Origin: Planctomycetota bacterium
Lineage (GTDB): Bacteria; Planctomycetota; Planctomycetia; Isosphaerales; Isosphaeraceae
NCBI GenBank assembly: GCA_021791715.1
Contig: JAJYWB010000015.1
Coordinates: forward strand, 30,925-94,924
DNA length: 64,000 nt
Reading direction: 5' to 3'
Shown: piece after piece, positions 46,201 through 54,542 of the stretch
Layout of the letters: the number at the start of each line of letters is the position of its first letter
How positions within the stretch are numbered: position 1 is the stretch's first letter
Notes under the pieces: generated by a model
Database searches by the model: none
Seen by the model: only the letters and a program-made list of their open reading frames with translations
What the model was told of the DNA's origin: nothing
Position numbers and translations under genes: made by a program

Positions 46201-46236
46201 ACCCGAGAAGTCGCCTCCGCGGCCGCTCGGCGTTGA
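43225..46236 (+). CDS. secDF: Fused SecD-SecF protein-export protein
   Basis: RND-type component using the proton-motive force to help Sec-dependent secretion, 1003 residues; SecD and SecF are one polypeptide. SecD part: N-terminal helix, then AGIDLSGGTILVYEV, a large periplasmic domain and the helices with DANVLIFERMREEKERG and the TLIIGLLWNLFTAVFVSRVV end (about residues 385-530). SecF part begins near residue 545 (NIDFIGPRYYCIAGSLL) with FNIDFTGGTLVTIRL, a second periplasmic domain, then FSVNDTIVIFDRIREIKG and TYSTIYIASPIL. The two G-G-T and D-x-x-V/I-x-F-x-R motifs prove both halves. A large P1 insertion of about 120 residues with ATGRDRTVIGEIKE is unusual. Confidence 0.95.
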   Translation: MKNLGMKFALIGVVVLCGIMAMVPPKEKLKAGIDLSGGTILVYEVKKEGLPPGFKMDELVTTLKRRLNPEGVFDIPIRKAGQYRVEIILPKASPEKVEEVKRLITDVGSLNFRILANRKHDSAAIDRALAPGGLKKPPARYQWARLGEIFSGTNPRFTKTAIVDARRNWAKNRYTGTRVEIVGKDATGRDRTVIGEIKENTRDTLILKEPHGLASVASYRFDFTPSAIAGGDDAIVREEKAAAGEIDKYILVKIDRYNVTGKDLIDERQEHDEQLRPAVGFRFGHSGGRKFGNLTREHLPEEDGQFKYRLAIVLDGLVMSAPSINSEIRESGIIEGVRVDEVDHLINILKAGSLPATIDPNPVQEENVGPTLGEDTIRKGINAIMISMLIVPVFMVVYYHFVGMVAVFALVLNMVMLVGSMAFFQASFTLPGLAGLALTIGMAVDANVLIFERMREEKERGASMIQQIRNGFTRAWTTILDSNVSTMLSGVVLYAVGTEEVKGFALTLIIGLLWNLFTAVFVSRVVFDFWLQQGWLRKTTMMKIMDKTNIDFIGPRYYCIAGSLLVIVGGLIAFFARGEGMFNIDFTGGTLVTIRLNPEAEAIRKLSSGRRSEFVREKAMKVLPDVTVETLNVGGDKASGIRFNIRTTELSQEKVQKSILKEFAGMLAQVEMKVSAGKPIPKTVESAQAKPGESAAEDSVDRFAGGVLYETTFNSPQPPARLNQLLRDILKEKKIANPETRFEVIDPSAPPGSTPEAPPKAEPWTLVVRTDLDPVDMKAALDRLSVSIRENASLLFDRLENFSPLVAGETRTLALIATVSSWLIIIAYLWFRFKSLTYGLAAVIALVHDVLIALGAVAVSYWLAQIPGVNRYLMIEQFKIDLPMIAAFLTLIGFSVNDTIVIFDRIREIKGKSPDLTSKMINDAINQTLSRTILTTLTAWLVVIVLYIFGGEGLHGFAFTLVVGFISGTYSTIYIASPILIDWAGKKETPKPTREVASAAARR

Positions 46237-46278
46237 TCTCACAACGGCTTCGTCCACGCGACGAAAGAAGCGGTTGCA

Positions 46279-46324
46279 AACCGAGACGAGCGATCCGCTT
46301 CCAAGCGATCGCTCGAAATCGGTT
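46279..46324 (+). terminator. Long stem-loop after secDF
   Basis: Inner stem GAGCGATC (46288-46295) with GATCGCTC (46307-46314) over an 11-nt loop. An outer stem AACCGA (46279-46284) with TCGGTT (46319-46324) extends it. A weak T-rich stretch (CGCTTTACTC) follows. It lies 40 bp after the secDF stop. Confidence 0.45.
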
Positions 46325-46718
46325 CGCTTTACTCGAATAAAAACACGTGATTCTTCAAACGAATCTTAATCGCGTTACGATCTCTCGAGACGCTCTCGGC
46401 TCGGGAGATCGTTCTTTCATAAATCGGATTCAGCATCTTTGCAAAAGAGATTCAAAACCATTTGAGCGTTTCTTGATAATAAATCGGCCTGGATATTCAC
46501 AATTGTTAATATGTATTTCGCGGTGCGGACGTTCGGTCGGAACCGGCGGGGAAAGGTATCGGCGCGGTCGGGAGGAGCGGGGTTTGGATATCACGATCGG
46601 CGGAGATCGGCTAAAATCGAAATTCCCGCATCCAGGACGGCGAGCGGGCATTGTGAAACCGATCGACTCCGGCCGAGCGAATTGAGCCGTTTCTCCGTTA
46701 CAAAAAGGTAAGAATTCG
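46325..46718. other. Intergenic region before the ABC exporter
   Basis: About 390 bp with an AT-rich segment near 46470-46510. One 112-codon plus frame (46347-46685) lacks a ribosome binding site and protein-like composition and was not accepted. It should contain the promoter of the ABC-DUF1854 pair; no strong consensus was seen. Confidence 0.4.
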
Positions 46719-49022
46719 TTGAAAGCCGACGATCGATCACGATGCGTCGATCCCGAAAACCCGACGCTCGAGCCGGGAGAAACGATCCTCGCGCGGTTCC
46801 ACGGCGATTTGGACGCGAAACTGCGCTTTGGATCGACGATCGCGATCCTCACCAATCGACGCGTGATTTGCAATTCTCTCATCGATTCGACCAGGATCAA
46901 GAAGGACGATGGCGCCTCGCGCGATCGTCGCGAATGGCCCCTCTTAACGATCTCGGCGATCGAGGCGAGCGATCGCGGAGGAATCGGCAGGCTCGACGTC
47001 GTCGGCGCCGACGGCCTTCTTGGTTCGCTCCGCTACACGTTGCGACGCGCGCCCGAGGCTCGCCGTTTCGTCTCGGCGTATCGCGCCCTCGCCGCGGGAA
47101 GAATCGACGAAACCGAAGTTCAAACGTGCGATCGTTGCGGCGCCCCGCTTTCCCCGTCGGGCGATCCGTGCGGGTGTCGCGATCGATCACCGACGGCTCA
47201 TCCCGCTCGCTCTTTGTGGCGTCTCAACCGCTTCGCCAAACCGAGGGCGAACGCGATCATCCTCGGTTTTGTGCTCACGATCGCCGGTACCGCCGCGGGA
47301 CTGGTTCCGCCTTATCTCACCGAGCCTCTCGTCGATCGCGTGCTCATCCCTCGTCAAAACGGTGAGAATATCCCTTTTTATAAAATCTATCCATATCTTT
47401 TCGGGCTCGCGGGCGCGGCGATCCTCGCGTGGTTGTTAAGCTGGGCGCGCGGCTACGTGATGGCGTGGGTGAGCGAGCGAATCGCCGCCGACGCGCGATC
47501 CGCGGTGTTCGCTCATTTGCAAAAGCTTTCACTTGAATACTTCGGCGGTAAACGCACGGGCGATCTTATCGCGCGCGTTTCCAACGATACCGATCGGATT
47601 TGCAGCTACCTCTCGGTGAATCTCGTCGATTTTTCATCCGATTTGTTGTTGATCGGAGGAACGACGATTGTCTTGACGGCGCTCGACCCGCTGCTCGCCG
47701 CGGCGACTTTAATTCCCTTGCCGTTGATCGCGTGGCGGGTCTTTTTGGCTCGCGATAAATTGAGGCGCGGCTTTCAGTGGTCGGGACGCGTCTGGTCCGA
47801 TATGACGAGCATCCTCGCCGACGCGATCGGCGGAGTACGCGTCGTCAAGGCGTTCGCGCAGGAGGAACGCGAGAACGAACGTTTTCGACGCGGCAACGAT
47901 CACGTCCTCGCAGCCAACGATCGCGTCAATACGATCTGGGCTTCGATCGGTCCGATGCTTTTGCTCCTCACCCAACTCGGCGTCCTCGTCGTCTGGACGT
48001 TCGGCGCGTGGCGCGTCTTCGACGGACGAATCCAGGTCGGAGTACTCACCGCGTTCATTACATATATTGGACGTATTTATACGCGATTGGAATCGATGAG
48101 TCGAATCGTCCAGGCGACGCAGCGCGCCGGGGTGAGCTCGCGCCGGCTCTTCGAGATTCTCGACCGCGAACCGACCGTCGCCGATCCCGCCGATCCCGTC
48201 CCGATCACGCGGCCTCGGGGAGCGATCTCGATCCGAGGCGTCTCGTTCCGTTACGGAGAACGGCTCGTCCTCGACGACGTCGACCTTGAAATCGAACCGG
48301 GCGAGATGATCGGCCTCGTCGGACTGAGCGGTTCCGGTAAAAGTACACTCGTCAATTTAATATGTAGGTTCTATGATGTGAGTGAGGGTTCGATCCGTTT
48401 CGACGGAGTCGATCTGCGCCGGCTGTCGATGCGCGATTATCGCCGGCGGATCGGGCTTGTGCTTCAGGAGCCGTATCTGTTTTACGGGACGATCGCCGAG
48501 AACATCGCTTACGGTCGCCCCGACGCGGATCGGACCGCGATCGTCGCCGCGGCTCGGGCCGCGCGTGCACATGAATTTATTTTACGATTGCCGGACGGAT
48601 ACGATTCGGTCGTCGGCGAACGGGGGCAATCGCTCTCGGGAGGGGAACGGCAGCGGATCTCGATCGCTCGCGCGTTGTTGATCGATCCCCGCGTTCTGAT
48701 CCTCGACGAGGCGACTTCGTCGGTCGACACCGAGACCGAACGGCTGATTCAAGACGCGCTCGAGGAACTTGTGCGAGGACGAACGACGATCGCGATCGCG
48801 CACCGTTTAAGCACGCTCGCGATGGCGGATCGGATCGTCGTGCTCGATCAGGGGCGCGTCGTCGAGGTCGGCCGCCACGACGAACTGCTCGAACGTCAAG
48901 GAGCTTACGCTCGCCTCCACGCGGCCCAGGCGGATCCCGCCGAGGGACGCGACCGCGCGTCGTCGCCCGGCGAGGAAGAAAGGATCGTCGCGCCCCATGT
49001 CCGCGAATTCACCGATAATTGA
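46719..49022 (+). CDS. ABC exporter with N-terminal PH-like and zinc-ribbon segments
   Basis: A half-size ABC exporter (membrane domain plus ATPase) of 767 residues, about 180 longer than usual at the N-terminus. Residues 1-130 resemble a bacterial PH-like domain (LEPGETILARFHGDL, AILTNRRVICNSLI). A short zinc-ribbon-like knuckle CDRCGAPLSPSGDPCGC follows near residue 137. Helices start at about residue 175 (AIILGFVLTIAGTAAGLVPPY). In the ATPase: Walker A GLSGSGKST near 536, signature LSGGERQRISIARAL near 638, Walker B VLILDEATSSVD and AIAHRLSTL. It starts at TTG 46719 with AAGG 10 nt upstream. It overlaps the DUF1854 gene by 26 bp. Related pairs occur in cyanophycin-linked exporters; substrate here is unknown. 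Confidence 0.92.
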   Translation: MKADDRSRCVDPENPTLEPGETILARFHGDLDAKLRFGSTIAILTNRRVICNSLIDSTRIKKDDGASRDRREWPLLTISAIEASDRGGIGRLDVVGADGLLGSLRYTLRRAPEARRFVSAYRALAAGRIDETEVQTCDRCGAPLSPSGDPCGCRDRSPTAHPARSLWRLNRFAKPRANAIILGFVLTIAGTAAGLVPPYLTEPLVDRVLIPRQNGENIPFYKIYPYLFGLAGAAILAWLLSWARGYVMAWVSERIAADARSAVFAHLQKLSLEYFGGKRTGDLIARVSNDTDRICSYLSVNLVDFSSDLLLIGGTTIVLTALDPLLAAATLIPLPLIAWRVFLARDKLRRGFQWSGRVWSDMTSILADAIGGVRVVKAFAQEERENERFRRGNDHVLAANDRVNTIWASIGPMLLLLTQLGVLVVWTFGAWRVFDGRIQVGVLTAFITYIGRIYTRLESMSRIVQATQRAGVSSRRLFEILDREPTVADPADPVPITRPRGAISIRGVSFRYGERLVLDDVDLEIEPGEMIGLVGLSGSGKSTLVNLICRFYDVSEGSIRFDGVDLRRLSMRDYRRRIGLVLQEPYLFYGTIAENIAYGRPDADRTAIVAAARAARAHEFILRLPDGYDSVVGERGQSLSGGERQRISIARALLIDPRVLILDEATSSVDTETERLIQDALEELVRGRTTIAIAHRLSTLAMADRIVVLDQGRVVEVGRHDELLERQGAYARLHAAQADPAEGRDRASSPGEEERIVAPHVREFTDN

Positions 49023-49488
49023 TCAAAACGATTTCAACCTGGAGCGCGACGCGTGGGGTAAGCTCGTCCTCGTCGACGCCGACGGGATTCGACACTCCGG
49101 AGTCGAGACGATTCGGTGCTTCCCGATTGAAGACCCTCATCGTTATATTGTGATTCGTGATCAATACGGGCGCGAGTTGTTGTTTATTAACGATTTGGCG
49201 GCGATCGCTGATCGAGAACGCGATCTGATCGTCGCCGATCTCGCCGAACGCGAATTTCGCCCGGTCGTGCTGCGGGTGTCGCGTACTGGAGGAGAGACTT
49301 TTCCGAGCGATTGGGAGATCGTCACCGATCGCGGGCCGACGACGATTCGGCTGATCGGCGAGGACGACATTCGAAGGCTCGGCGGCGGCCGCGTTTTGAT
49401 TCGAGACTCGCACTCGATCCATTTTCTCATCCCCGAGGTCGCCAAGCTCGATCACGCGAGCCGCAAGCTGCTCGAACGATTTATCTAA
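48997..49488 (+). CDS. DUF1854 family protein
   Basis: A 163-residue soluble protein, DUF1854 by its pattern: NLERDAWGKLVLVDADGIRH, GVETIRCFPIEDPHRYIVI, ELLFINDLAAIADRERDLIV, REFRPVVLRVSRTGGETFPS, ITDRG-type motif (VTDRGPTTIRLIG), EDDIRRL and IPEVAKLDHASRKLLERFI at the C-terminus. The family is found next to an ABC exporter with a PH-like N-terminus, and here it overlaps that gene by 26 bp, so co-translation is likely. It probably binds or helps the exporter; this is inferred from gene order only. Its own enzymatic activity is unknown. Confidence 0.88.
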   Translation: MSANSPIIDQNDFNLERDAWGKLVLVDADGIRHSGVETIRCFPIEDPHRYIVIRDQYGRELLFINDLAAIADRERDLIVADLAEREFRPVVLRVSRTGGETFPSDWEIVTDRGPTTIRLIGEDDIRRLGGGRVLIRDSHSIHFLIPEVAKLDHASRKLLERFI

Positions 49489-49739
49489 GTTTAATATAAA
49501 TAATAGATTGTAATAATACGCATGCGAATGGGGGCGAGTTTTCCCTCCCTGCGACGATCTAATCTTAAAGCGGCCGCTCGTGGTCGAGGGTGATCGCGAG
49601 CGACCGAGAAACTTTTTCTCAGCCTCGCCGACGAAAGCGTTGCACTGTTTCCGACGAATCGGATAGACGACGCGACGAATCGGTTGGCGAGCTTTCGGAA
49701 AAATTCAGTAAATATATATTCGCGCCGGAGTCTGCTGAA

Positions 49740-51095
49740 TCAGAATCCCGCGAGCTTCTCGTCGGCGTCGCCGAAGCGATCGAGCTTAACTCCCATGCGG
49801 TCGGCGATCGAGAGGTAAAGCGAGCAAAGTTTGCGACGATCGTCGCCTCGATCGCGGTAATCGAGCGTCCTTCCCGTTTCGATCGTTCCTCCCAGGCCGC
49901 CGGCGATCACGAGCGGAACCTTCGACGAATCGTGCTTCGTTCCCGACCACATGCTCGAGGTGAAGATCAGGCACGAGTTGTCGAGGATCGTTCCGTTCCC
50001 CTCGGCGATCGAATCGAGCCGCGTCGCCAGCCGCGCGAACTGTTCGCAATAATAGCGTGTCACACGCTCATACGCCTCGGATCGATCGTTGTGCGATGCG
50101 CTATGATGAGCGTCGCGGACGTCGAGGAACGGATAAAAAAGCCCCGAGATATCGCGGCACATCAAGAGCGTCGCGATTCTCGTCTTGTCGGTTTGAAACG
50201 CGAGCGCGACGAGATCGCACATCAGATGCATATGTTCGCGAATATCTTCGGGTAGGCCGTCGTCGGGCCGTTTGAGCGCGATCGCCGGCTTTCCCTGGGA
50301 TTGGGCGCGATCGCCCGCTTTTTCTTGACGATCGCGCTCGGGAGCGACTCGCTTCTCGACCTCGCGCACGCTCGTCAGGTATTCGTCGAGCTTGGCGCGA
50401 TCACGCGCGCTCACCTTTTTACTTAAATTCAAAGCCTCGTCCCGAACTCGGTCGAGAACGCTCTTGTTCCGCCTGTTTCCGCGGTTGTCGAAAAGCGCGT
50501 CGAACGCGAGCGAAGGATAAACCTCCATCGGCACGGGAGAAGTCGCGTTCGACCACGAAATGTGCGAGCTGTACGCCATCGAGAAATTCGTCTCGTGATA
50601 ACCCGTAATCGGTTGCTCGCATCCCAATACCATGCTCGGTTGAGGGGTCGAATCTCCCAGCTTTCGCGCCAAAAGTTGATCGACGCTGACGCCCCCCCTC
50701 AGCTCGGCGCCCTTCTGAAGCGCCGCGCCCGATAGAATGTTCCCCGTTTGCCCCGGATGAATTCCGACCCCGGTCGCATGCTTATTAAATAATCCTTCAA
50801 TGTAATTAATCTTCGATTTGATCGGTTCGAGCGGCGCCAGGCAGCGACCGAGCTCCATCGTTTCGCCGTTCCCCTTCGCGGTCCAATGCACGGGATTAAC
50901 TCCGCAACCCATGAACATCACCGCGAATCGTTTGGGATAAGCCGCCGGCGCCTCGGCCGCGGGCGTTTCGCTCCCCCAGACGGGAATCGATTCGAGCCAC
51001 GGCAAAGCCATCGTCACGCCGACGCCGCGGAGAAACGTCCGTCGGTCGCTCCCGCTCCGATTCGTACGCCGATTCCGATTCTCGAATTCGCTCAT
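49740..51095 (-). CDS. DUF1552 domain-containing protein
   Basis: A 451-residue exported protein of the DUF1552 family, whose members almost always follow a DUF1592/DUF1585/DUF1588 protein. The N-terminus SDRRTFLRGVGVTMALPWLES is a Tat-type signal (RR-x-FLRG) in the usual form. Diagnostic parts are FMGCGVNPVHW, NYIEGLFNKHATGVGIHPGQ and NILSGA, SVDQLLARKLGDSTPQPSM and the late DNSCLIFTSSMWSGTKHDS with PLVIAGGLGG. Start ATG has AAGGG 8 nt upstream and lies 15 bp after the DUF1592 stop. The pair is thought to act in the planctomycete periplasm or related compartment; the reaction is unknown. Confidence 0.92.
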   Translation of the reverse strand: MSEFENRNRRTNRSGSDRRTFLRGVGVTMALPWLESIPVWGSETPAAEAPAAYPKRFAVMFMGCGVNPVHWTAKGNGETMELGRCLAPLEPIKSKINYIEGLFNKHATGVGIHPGQTGNILSGAALQKGAELRGGVSVDQLLARKLGDSTPQPSMVLGCEQPITGYHETNFSMAYSSHISWSNATSPVPMEVYPSLAFDALFDNRGNRRNKSVLDRVRDEALNLSKKVSARDRAKLDEYLTSVREVEKRVAPERDRQEKAGDRAQSQGKPAIALKRPDDGLPEDIREHMHLMCDLVALAFQTDKTRIATLLMCRDISGLFYPFLDVRDAHHSASHNDRSEAYERVTRYYCEQFARLATRLDSIAEGNGTILDNSCLIFTSSMWSGTKHDSSKVPLVIAGGLGGTIETGRTLDYRDRGDDRRKLCSLYLSIADRMGVKLDRFGDADEKLAGF

Positions 51096-51110
51096 GTTCG
51101 ATCCCTTCGA

Positions 51111-54100
51111 TCAATCGACGTCGACGCGTCGGTTCAAAAATTGCTTGCTCGTTACGATCGTCTCAAACAACCCGTCGATCCGGCCGCCGTCGGCTTCGAG
51201 CCGGTCGCGCATCGCGCGAACGACCGCGTCGTCGGTCGGAATCGTCGTTCGACCGAGAGCGTAGGCGAGCAGCTTACGACAAAAATTGTCGACGAATTCT
51301 TCATACCTAAATTTCAAGATGTAATGACGAAGCCCTTCGACTCCGGTCCCCTCGCCCCCGTCGGGAAAGGTCGCGTGCGCGTCGATCGGTCGACCGCCGA
51401 GGTCTTTATCGCGTCGTTCGCCGACGGGACCGAATCCCTCGAAAGTGAGGCCGATCGAATCGAATCGGTCGTGACATCCCGAACAGCTTTTGTCGGCTCG
51501 ATGCCGCTCGAGAGCTTTGCGAAGCGTCTGATCGCCGAGTTTCGCCTCGTCGCTCGGCAGCTCGGGAACGGTCGGAGGGGGAGGGGGGATCTCCTCGCCA
51601 AGCAGCCTGCGAACCACCCAATAGCCGCGCTTCACGGGGCTCGTCCGCAAACCGGGAGCGTTCTTCGTCAAAAAGACCGCCATCGGCAACAGCCCGCCTC
51701 GTCCCAGGCGCCTCACGCCTTCGACCCTCGCCCAACCGTCGGTGTCGAATTTAGAAACGCTCATACCGTAATGTTTCGCAAGCGATGAATCCACGAACGT
51801 GTAATCGGCGTCGATCATTTCATTAAGGCGTCCGTTATTGCGAATCAGATCGACGAAGAATCGTATCGGCTCTTCAAACATCGATTCGCGCAATTCTTCG
51901 TTGAAAGTGGGAAATCGTCCGCGATCGACCGCGTTGTGCTCTTCGAACCGACGGAAATCGAGCTGATTGCCCAGGAATTCGGTCGCGAAACGGCGAACTC
52001 TCTCGTCGGCGAGCATTCGCTTCGTCTGCGCGATCAGAAACTCTCGGCGTCGGAGATCCCCCGCCGCGGCTCGGGCTCTCAACTCGCGATCGGGAGGGCT
52101 CGCCCAAAGAAAATAGCTCAGACGATTCGCGAGCGACTCGTCGTCGAGCGGCCGAATCGAATAACTCGGTCGATCGGGCGATCCCGCGTCGGCGGTAGGA
52201 CGAACGGCGGCCGCCTCATTCGAATTGGAACGCGGCGACCCCGACGCTATCGCCTTAAGCGCATCGGCCGATCCCGCGGCGGCCGTCTCGAATCGATGAT
52301 ACAAAAACTTGGGAGACATCAAAATGTAAACGATCGAGTCGCGGACGGCGTCTTCGTGCGAGAGCGAATCGTTCGATCGAGCCGAGCGATAAAACGATTC
52401 GACCGACGCGCGATCCTCGGCGGTAAGCGCTCGGCGAAACGCCTTTTCGGCGAACGATACGAGCGCCTCGACGTGGCTCGGCTCGGCGGCGAGACGATCG
52501 CGTTCGACCGCGCGAATTTGCTCGTCGATCGTCGTGAAATACGTGCGAATCGCGTCTTGCGCGATCGGCCCCGCCCCCTTGGCGATCGCCTTGTTCAAAT
52601 AAACGTCTGCCAGCCTTTTGATCTTGGCCGAAGACGCCGAGTCGCGATCCTCGGCACGCGCGAAATCAAACTCCGCTCCGCGCATGAATCGCGAATCGGT
52701 CCGATCGAACCAAAGAAAACTCGCATATTGGCGCAACGGATCGAGCGTGATGAAGTGGAACTCGCGCCATAATTCGTCGAGTTCGCGTCGCTCCTTTTCG
52801 TTAAGAATCAGCTCGGATAACGGAGCGTCGTCACGGAAAAAACCCGTCATGCTGTGAAAGCCGGCGCTTAATAACCGACCCGTGTTGTTCTTTTCGCTCT
52901 TGGCGTCGAGATACACGCGTGCGCGCTCGGAAACATAGAACGCATCGGGAAACGTCGAGCAAAAGCGCTCGAACGAGGGTTCGTAAGCCGCCATATCGGT
53001 GGGATCGGCGGGGAGCGCGAACTTGCGAGCCGTCTCGGTTCCCGTCGTCAGCTTTTCGCGTTTCAAACCGGGAGTGATTCCGGCGTATCGCGTTCGATTC
53101 TTGGCGTACTCGCGATTTTTCCATAAGACAAGCGGTTGAGAGCCGGGATGAACCGAAGGCGATGTCAGATTTTTGATTTCGGGGGTCGCGAGCCGACGAA
53201 GCTCAACGACGAAATCGCGCATCCGTTCGCAACCGCGCCTCGCGTCGTCGGTCGAGCCGTTCGCGGGCGCCGGCAGCTCGCTCCACAACAATTGAAGCGC
53301 CGCGATCGGCCCGATCGATCCCGCCGACTCGTTTAGTACGCTCCAGATCCGATCGAGATACTTCGGGCTAATCCCCTCGTCGTCGGCGATCTCGGCGAGC
53401 GTTTTACCGGACGCGCCTAAAAGGTTACGATGCTTATATCTCCATGCGGCGAAGAAGTAATCGGCGTAATCGATCTTTTGACGTTGATAAAATTCAATCA
53501 CGCGACGCACGCAGTATTTATCGCGATCGGTGTCGGCGACCGCCGCGAACGGAGCGAACGAAAACCCGCGAGGTTTTAGGATCAAGTGATCCGCCACGCT
53601 TCGCGCCGCGGCGAGATATTTCTTCACGAGTTCGGGAGAAATCGTCAGCGATTGCGCCGAATTGTCGAAGCCGGCCTCGTTCGCCGGGTCGACGGGAAAC
53701 TCGCGAGCCGGAGCGACGTCGACTCCCGTCACATCTTTTATTGTATTATCATATTCTGAATTGCTTAGGCGTCGGTCGGGAACGATTCCGGGATCTCCCG
53801 CGTTCCTCGCGACCTCGCGGGCGCGGAGAGCCTCGATCCAGCCGACGATCGCGCTTCGAGTTTGAGCGTCGGGCTTGCGTTTGGCTTTTTCCGGGGGCAT
53901 CGTTCCCCGACGCAGCCGTTTGAGAACGCGATCCCACCTCGTCAGATCGGTCGCGACGTCATTTGTCGAGGAGTAAGCGGAGAGATCGAGATCGGCTTCG
54001 GCGCCCTCGTTTCCGTGGCACCGCACGCAATACGTGGCGAGGAACGGGCGAACCGTTTCGACGAAAGCTCGATCGAGCGAGACGGCGCCGTCGGCTTTTG

Positions 54101-54194
54101 GGGCCGCGGACGGCTCTTCCGCCCAACCCGATCGCGCGACGAAGATCGCGATCAAAATGAACCCGATCGAAGCCGAAAAAGAAGACTTGAGCAT
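51111..54194 (-). CDS. DUF1592/DUF1588/DUF1585 cytochrome-type planctomycete protein
   Basis: A large exported protein of 1027 residues. After a signal peptide (FSASIGFILIAIFVARSGWA) a c-type haem site TYCVRCHGNEG appears near residue 55, followed by the DUF1587 start (PDRRLSNSEYDNTIKDVTG), DUF1595 and DUF1592 segments (LSYFLWASPPDRELRA, FLGNQLDFRRFEEHN) and DUF1588 (FLTKNAPGLRTSPVKRGYWV). The second haem-like motif SCSGCHDRFDSIGLTFEGFG lies late in the protein, and DUF1585 ends it (DNFCRKLLAYALGRTTIPTDD). The ATG at 54194 is preferred over a GTG at 54212. Operon with the DUF1552 gene. Role in redox or degradation of complex substrates is inference. Confidence 0.93.
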   Translation of the reverse strand: MLKSSFSASIGFILIAIFVARSGWAEEPSAAPKADGAVSLDRAFVETVRPFLATYCVRCHGNEGAEADLDLSAYSSTNDVATDLTRWDRVLKRLRRGTMPPEKAKRKPDAQTRSAIVGWIEALRAREVARNAGDPGIVPDRRLSNSEYDNTIKDVTGVDVAPAREFPVDPANEAGFDNSAQSLTISPELVKKYLAAARSVADHLILKPRGFSFAPFAAVADTDRDKYCVRRVIEFYQRQKIDYADYFFAAWRYKHRNLLGASGKTLAEIADDEGISPKYLDRIWSVLNESAGSIGPIAALQLLWSELPAPANGSTDDARRGCERMRDFVVELRRLATPEIKNLTSPSVHPGSQPLVLWKNREYAKNRTRYAGITPGLKREKLTTGTETARKFALPADPTDMAAYEPSFERFCSTFPDAFYVSERARVYLDAKSEKNNTGRLLSAGFHSMTGFFRDDAPLSELILNEKERRELDELWREFHFITLDPLRQYASFLWFDRTDSRFMRGAEFDFARAEDRDSASSAKIKRLADVYLNKAIAKGAGPIAQDAIRTYFTTIDEQIRAVERDRLAAEPSHVEALVSFAEKAFRRALTAEDRASVESFYRSARSNDSLSHEDAVRDSIVYILMSPKFLYHRFETAAAGSADALKAIASGSPRSNSNEAAAVRPTADAGSPDRPSYSIRPLDDESLANRLSYFLWASPPDRELRARAAAGDLRRREFLIAQTKRMLADERVRRFATEFLGNQLDFRRFEEHNAVDRGRFPTFNEELRESMFEEPIRFFVDLIRNNGRLNEMIDADYTFVDSSLAKHYGMSVSKFDTDGWARVEGVRRLGRGGLLPMAVFLTKNAPGLRTSPVKRGYWVVRRLLGEEIPPPPPTVPELPSDEAKLGDQTLRKALERHRADKSCSGCHDRFDSIGLTFEGFGPVGERRDKDLGGRPIDAHATFPDGGEGTGVEGLRHYILKFRYEEFVDNFCRKLLAYALGRTTIPTDDAVVRAMRDRLEADGGRIDGLFETIVTSKQFLNRRVDVD

Positions 54195-54542
54195 CGGTTC
54201 CGGGTTTCCCACAATTCGGTCGGCGGGTTTTGTTTAACAAAAAGAGAATAACCGCGCGGCGAGAGCCGAGCAAGCGAAAACCTTGTGATTGATTAATTGA
54301 CCTGTGGAATTAAGACGTTCATTCTCGTTTTAGATCGCTCGTCGAGAAGGCGGCGTGAATGACGAGCCGCGGGCTTCCGGATTGAGATCGGCTGAGGACT
54401 CGAGGAATCGTGGGTTCCGAGACAACCTATCGTCGTGGTTCCCGATCGTCTAAAATAGAAAACGCTATAAGGCGACGTTGACGATCGATTGAAACGGCCC
54501 AAACGGACGCACATTGTTCGGTTCGGCGGAGAGGAACGAAAA
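54195..54542. other. Divergent intergenic region, DUF1592 gene and mrp
   Basis: About 350 bp between divergent genes. It holds AT-rich patches near 54230-54300 and a mixed stretch to 54520. No further gene, repeat or strong hairpin was seen. Both genes presumably have promoters here. Confidence 0.45.
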
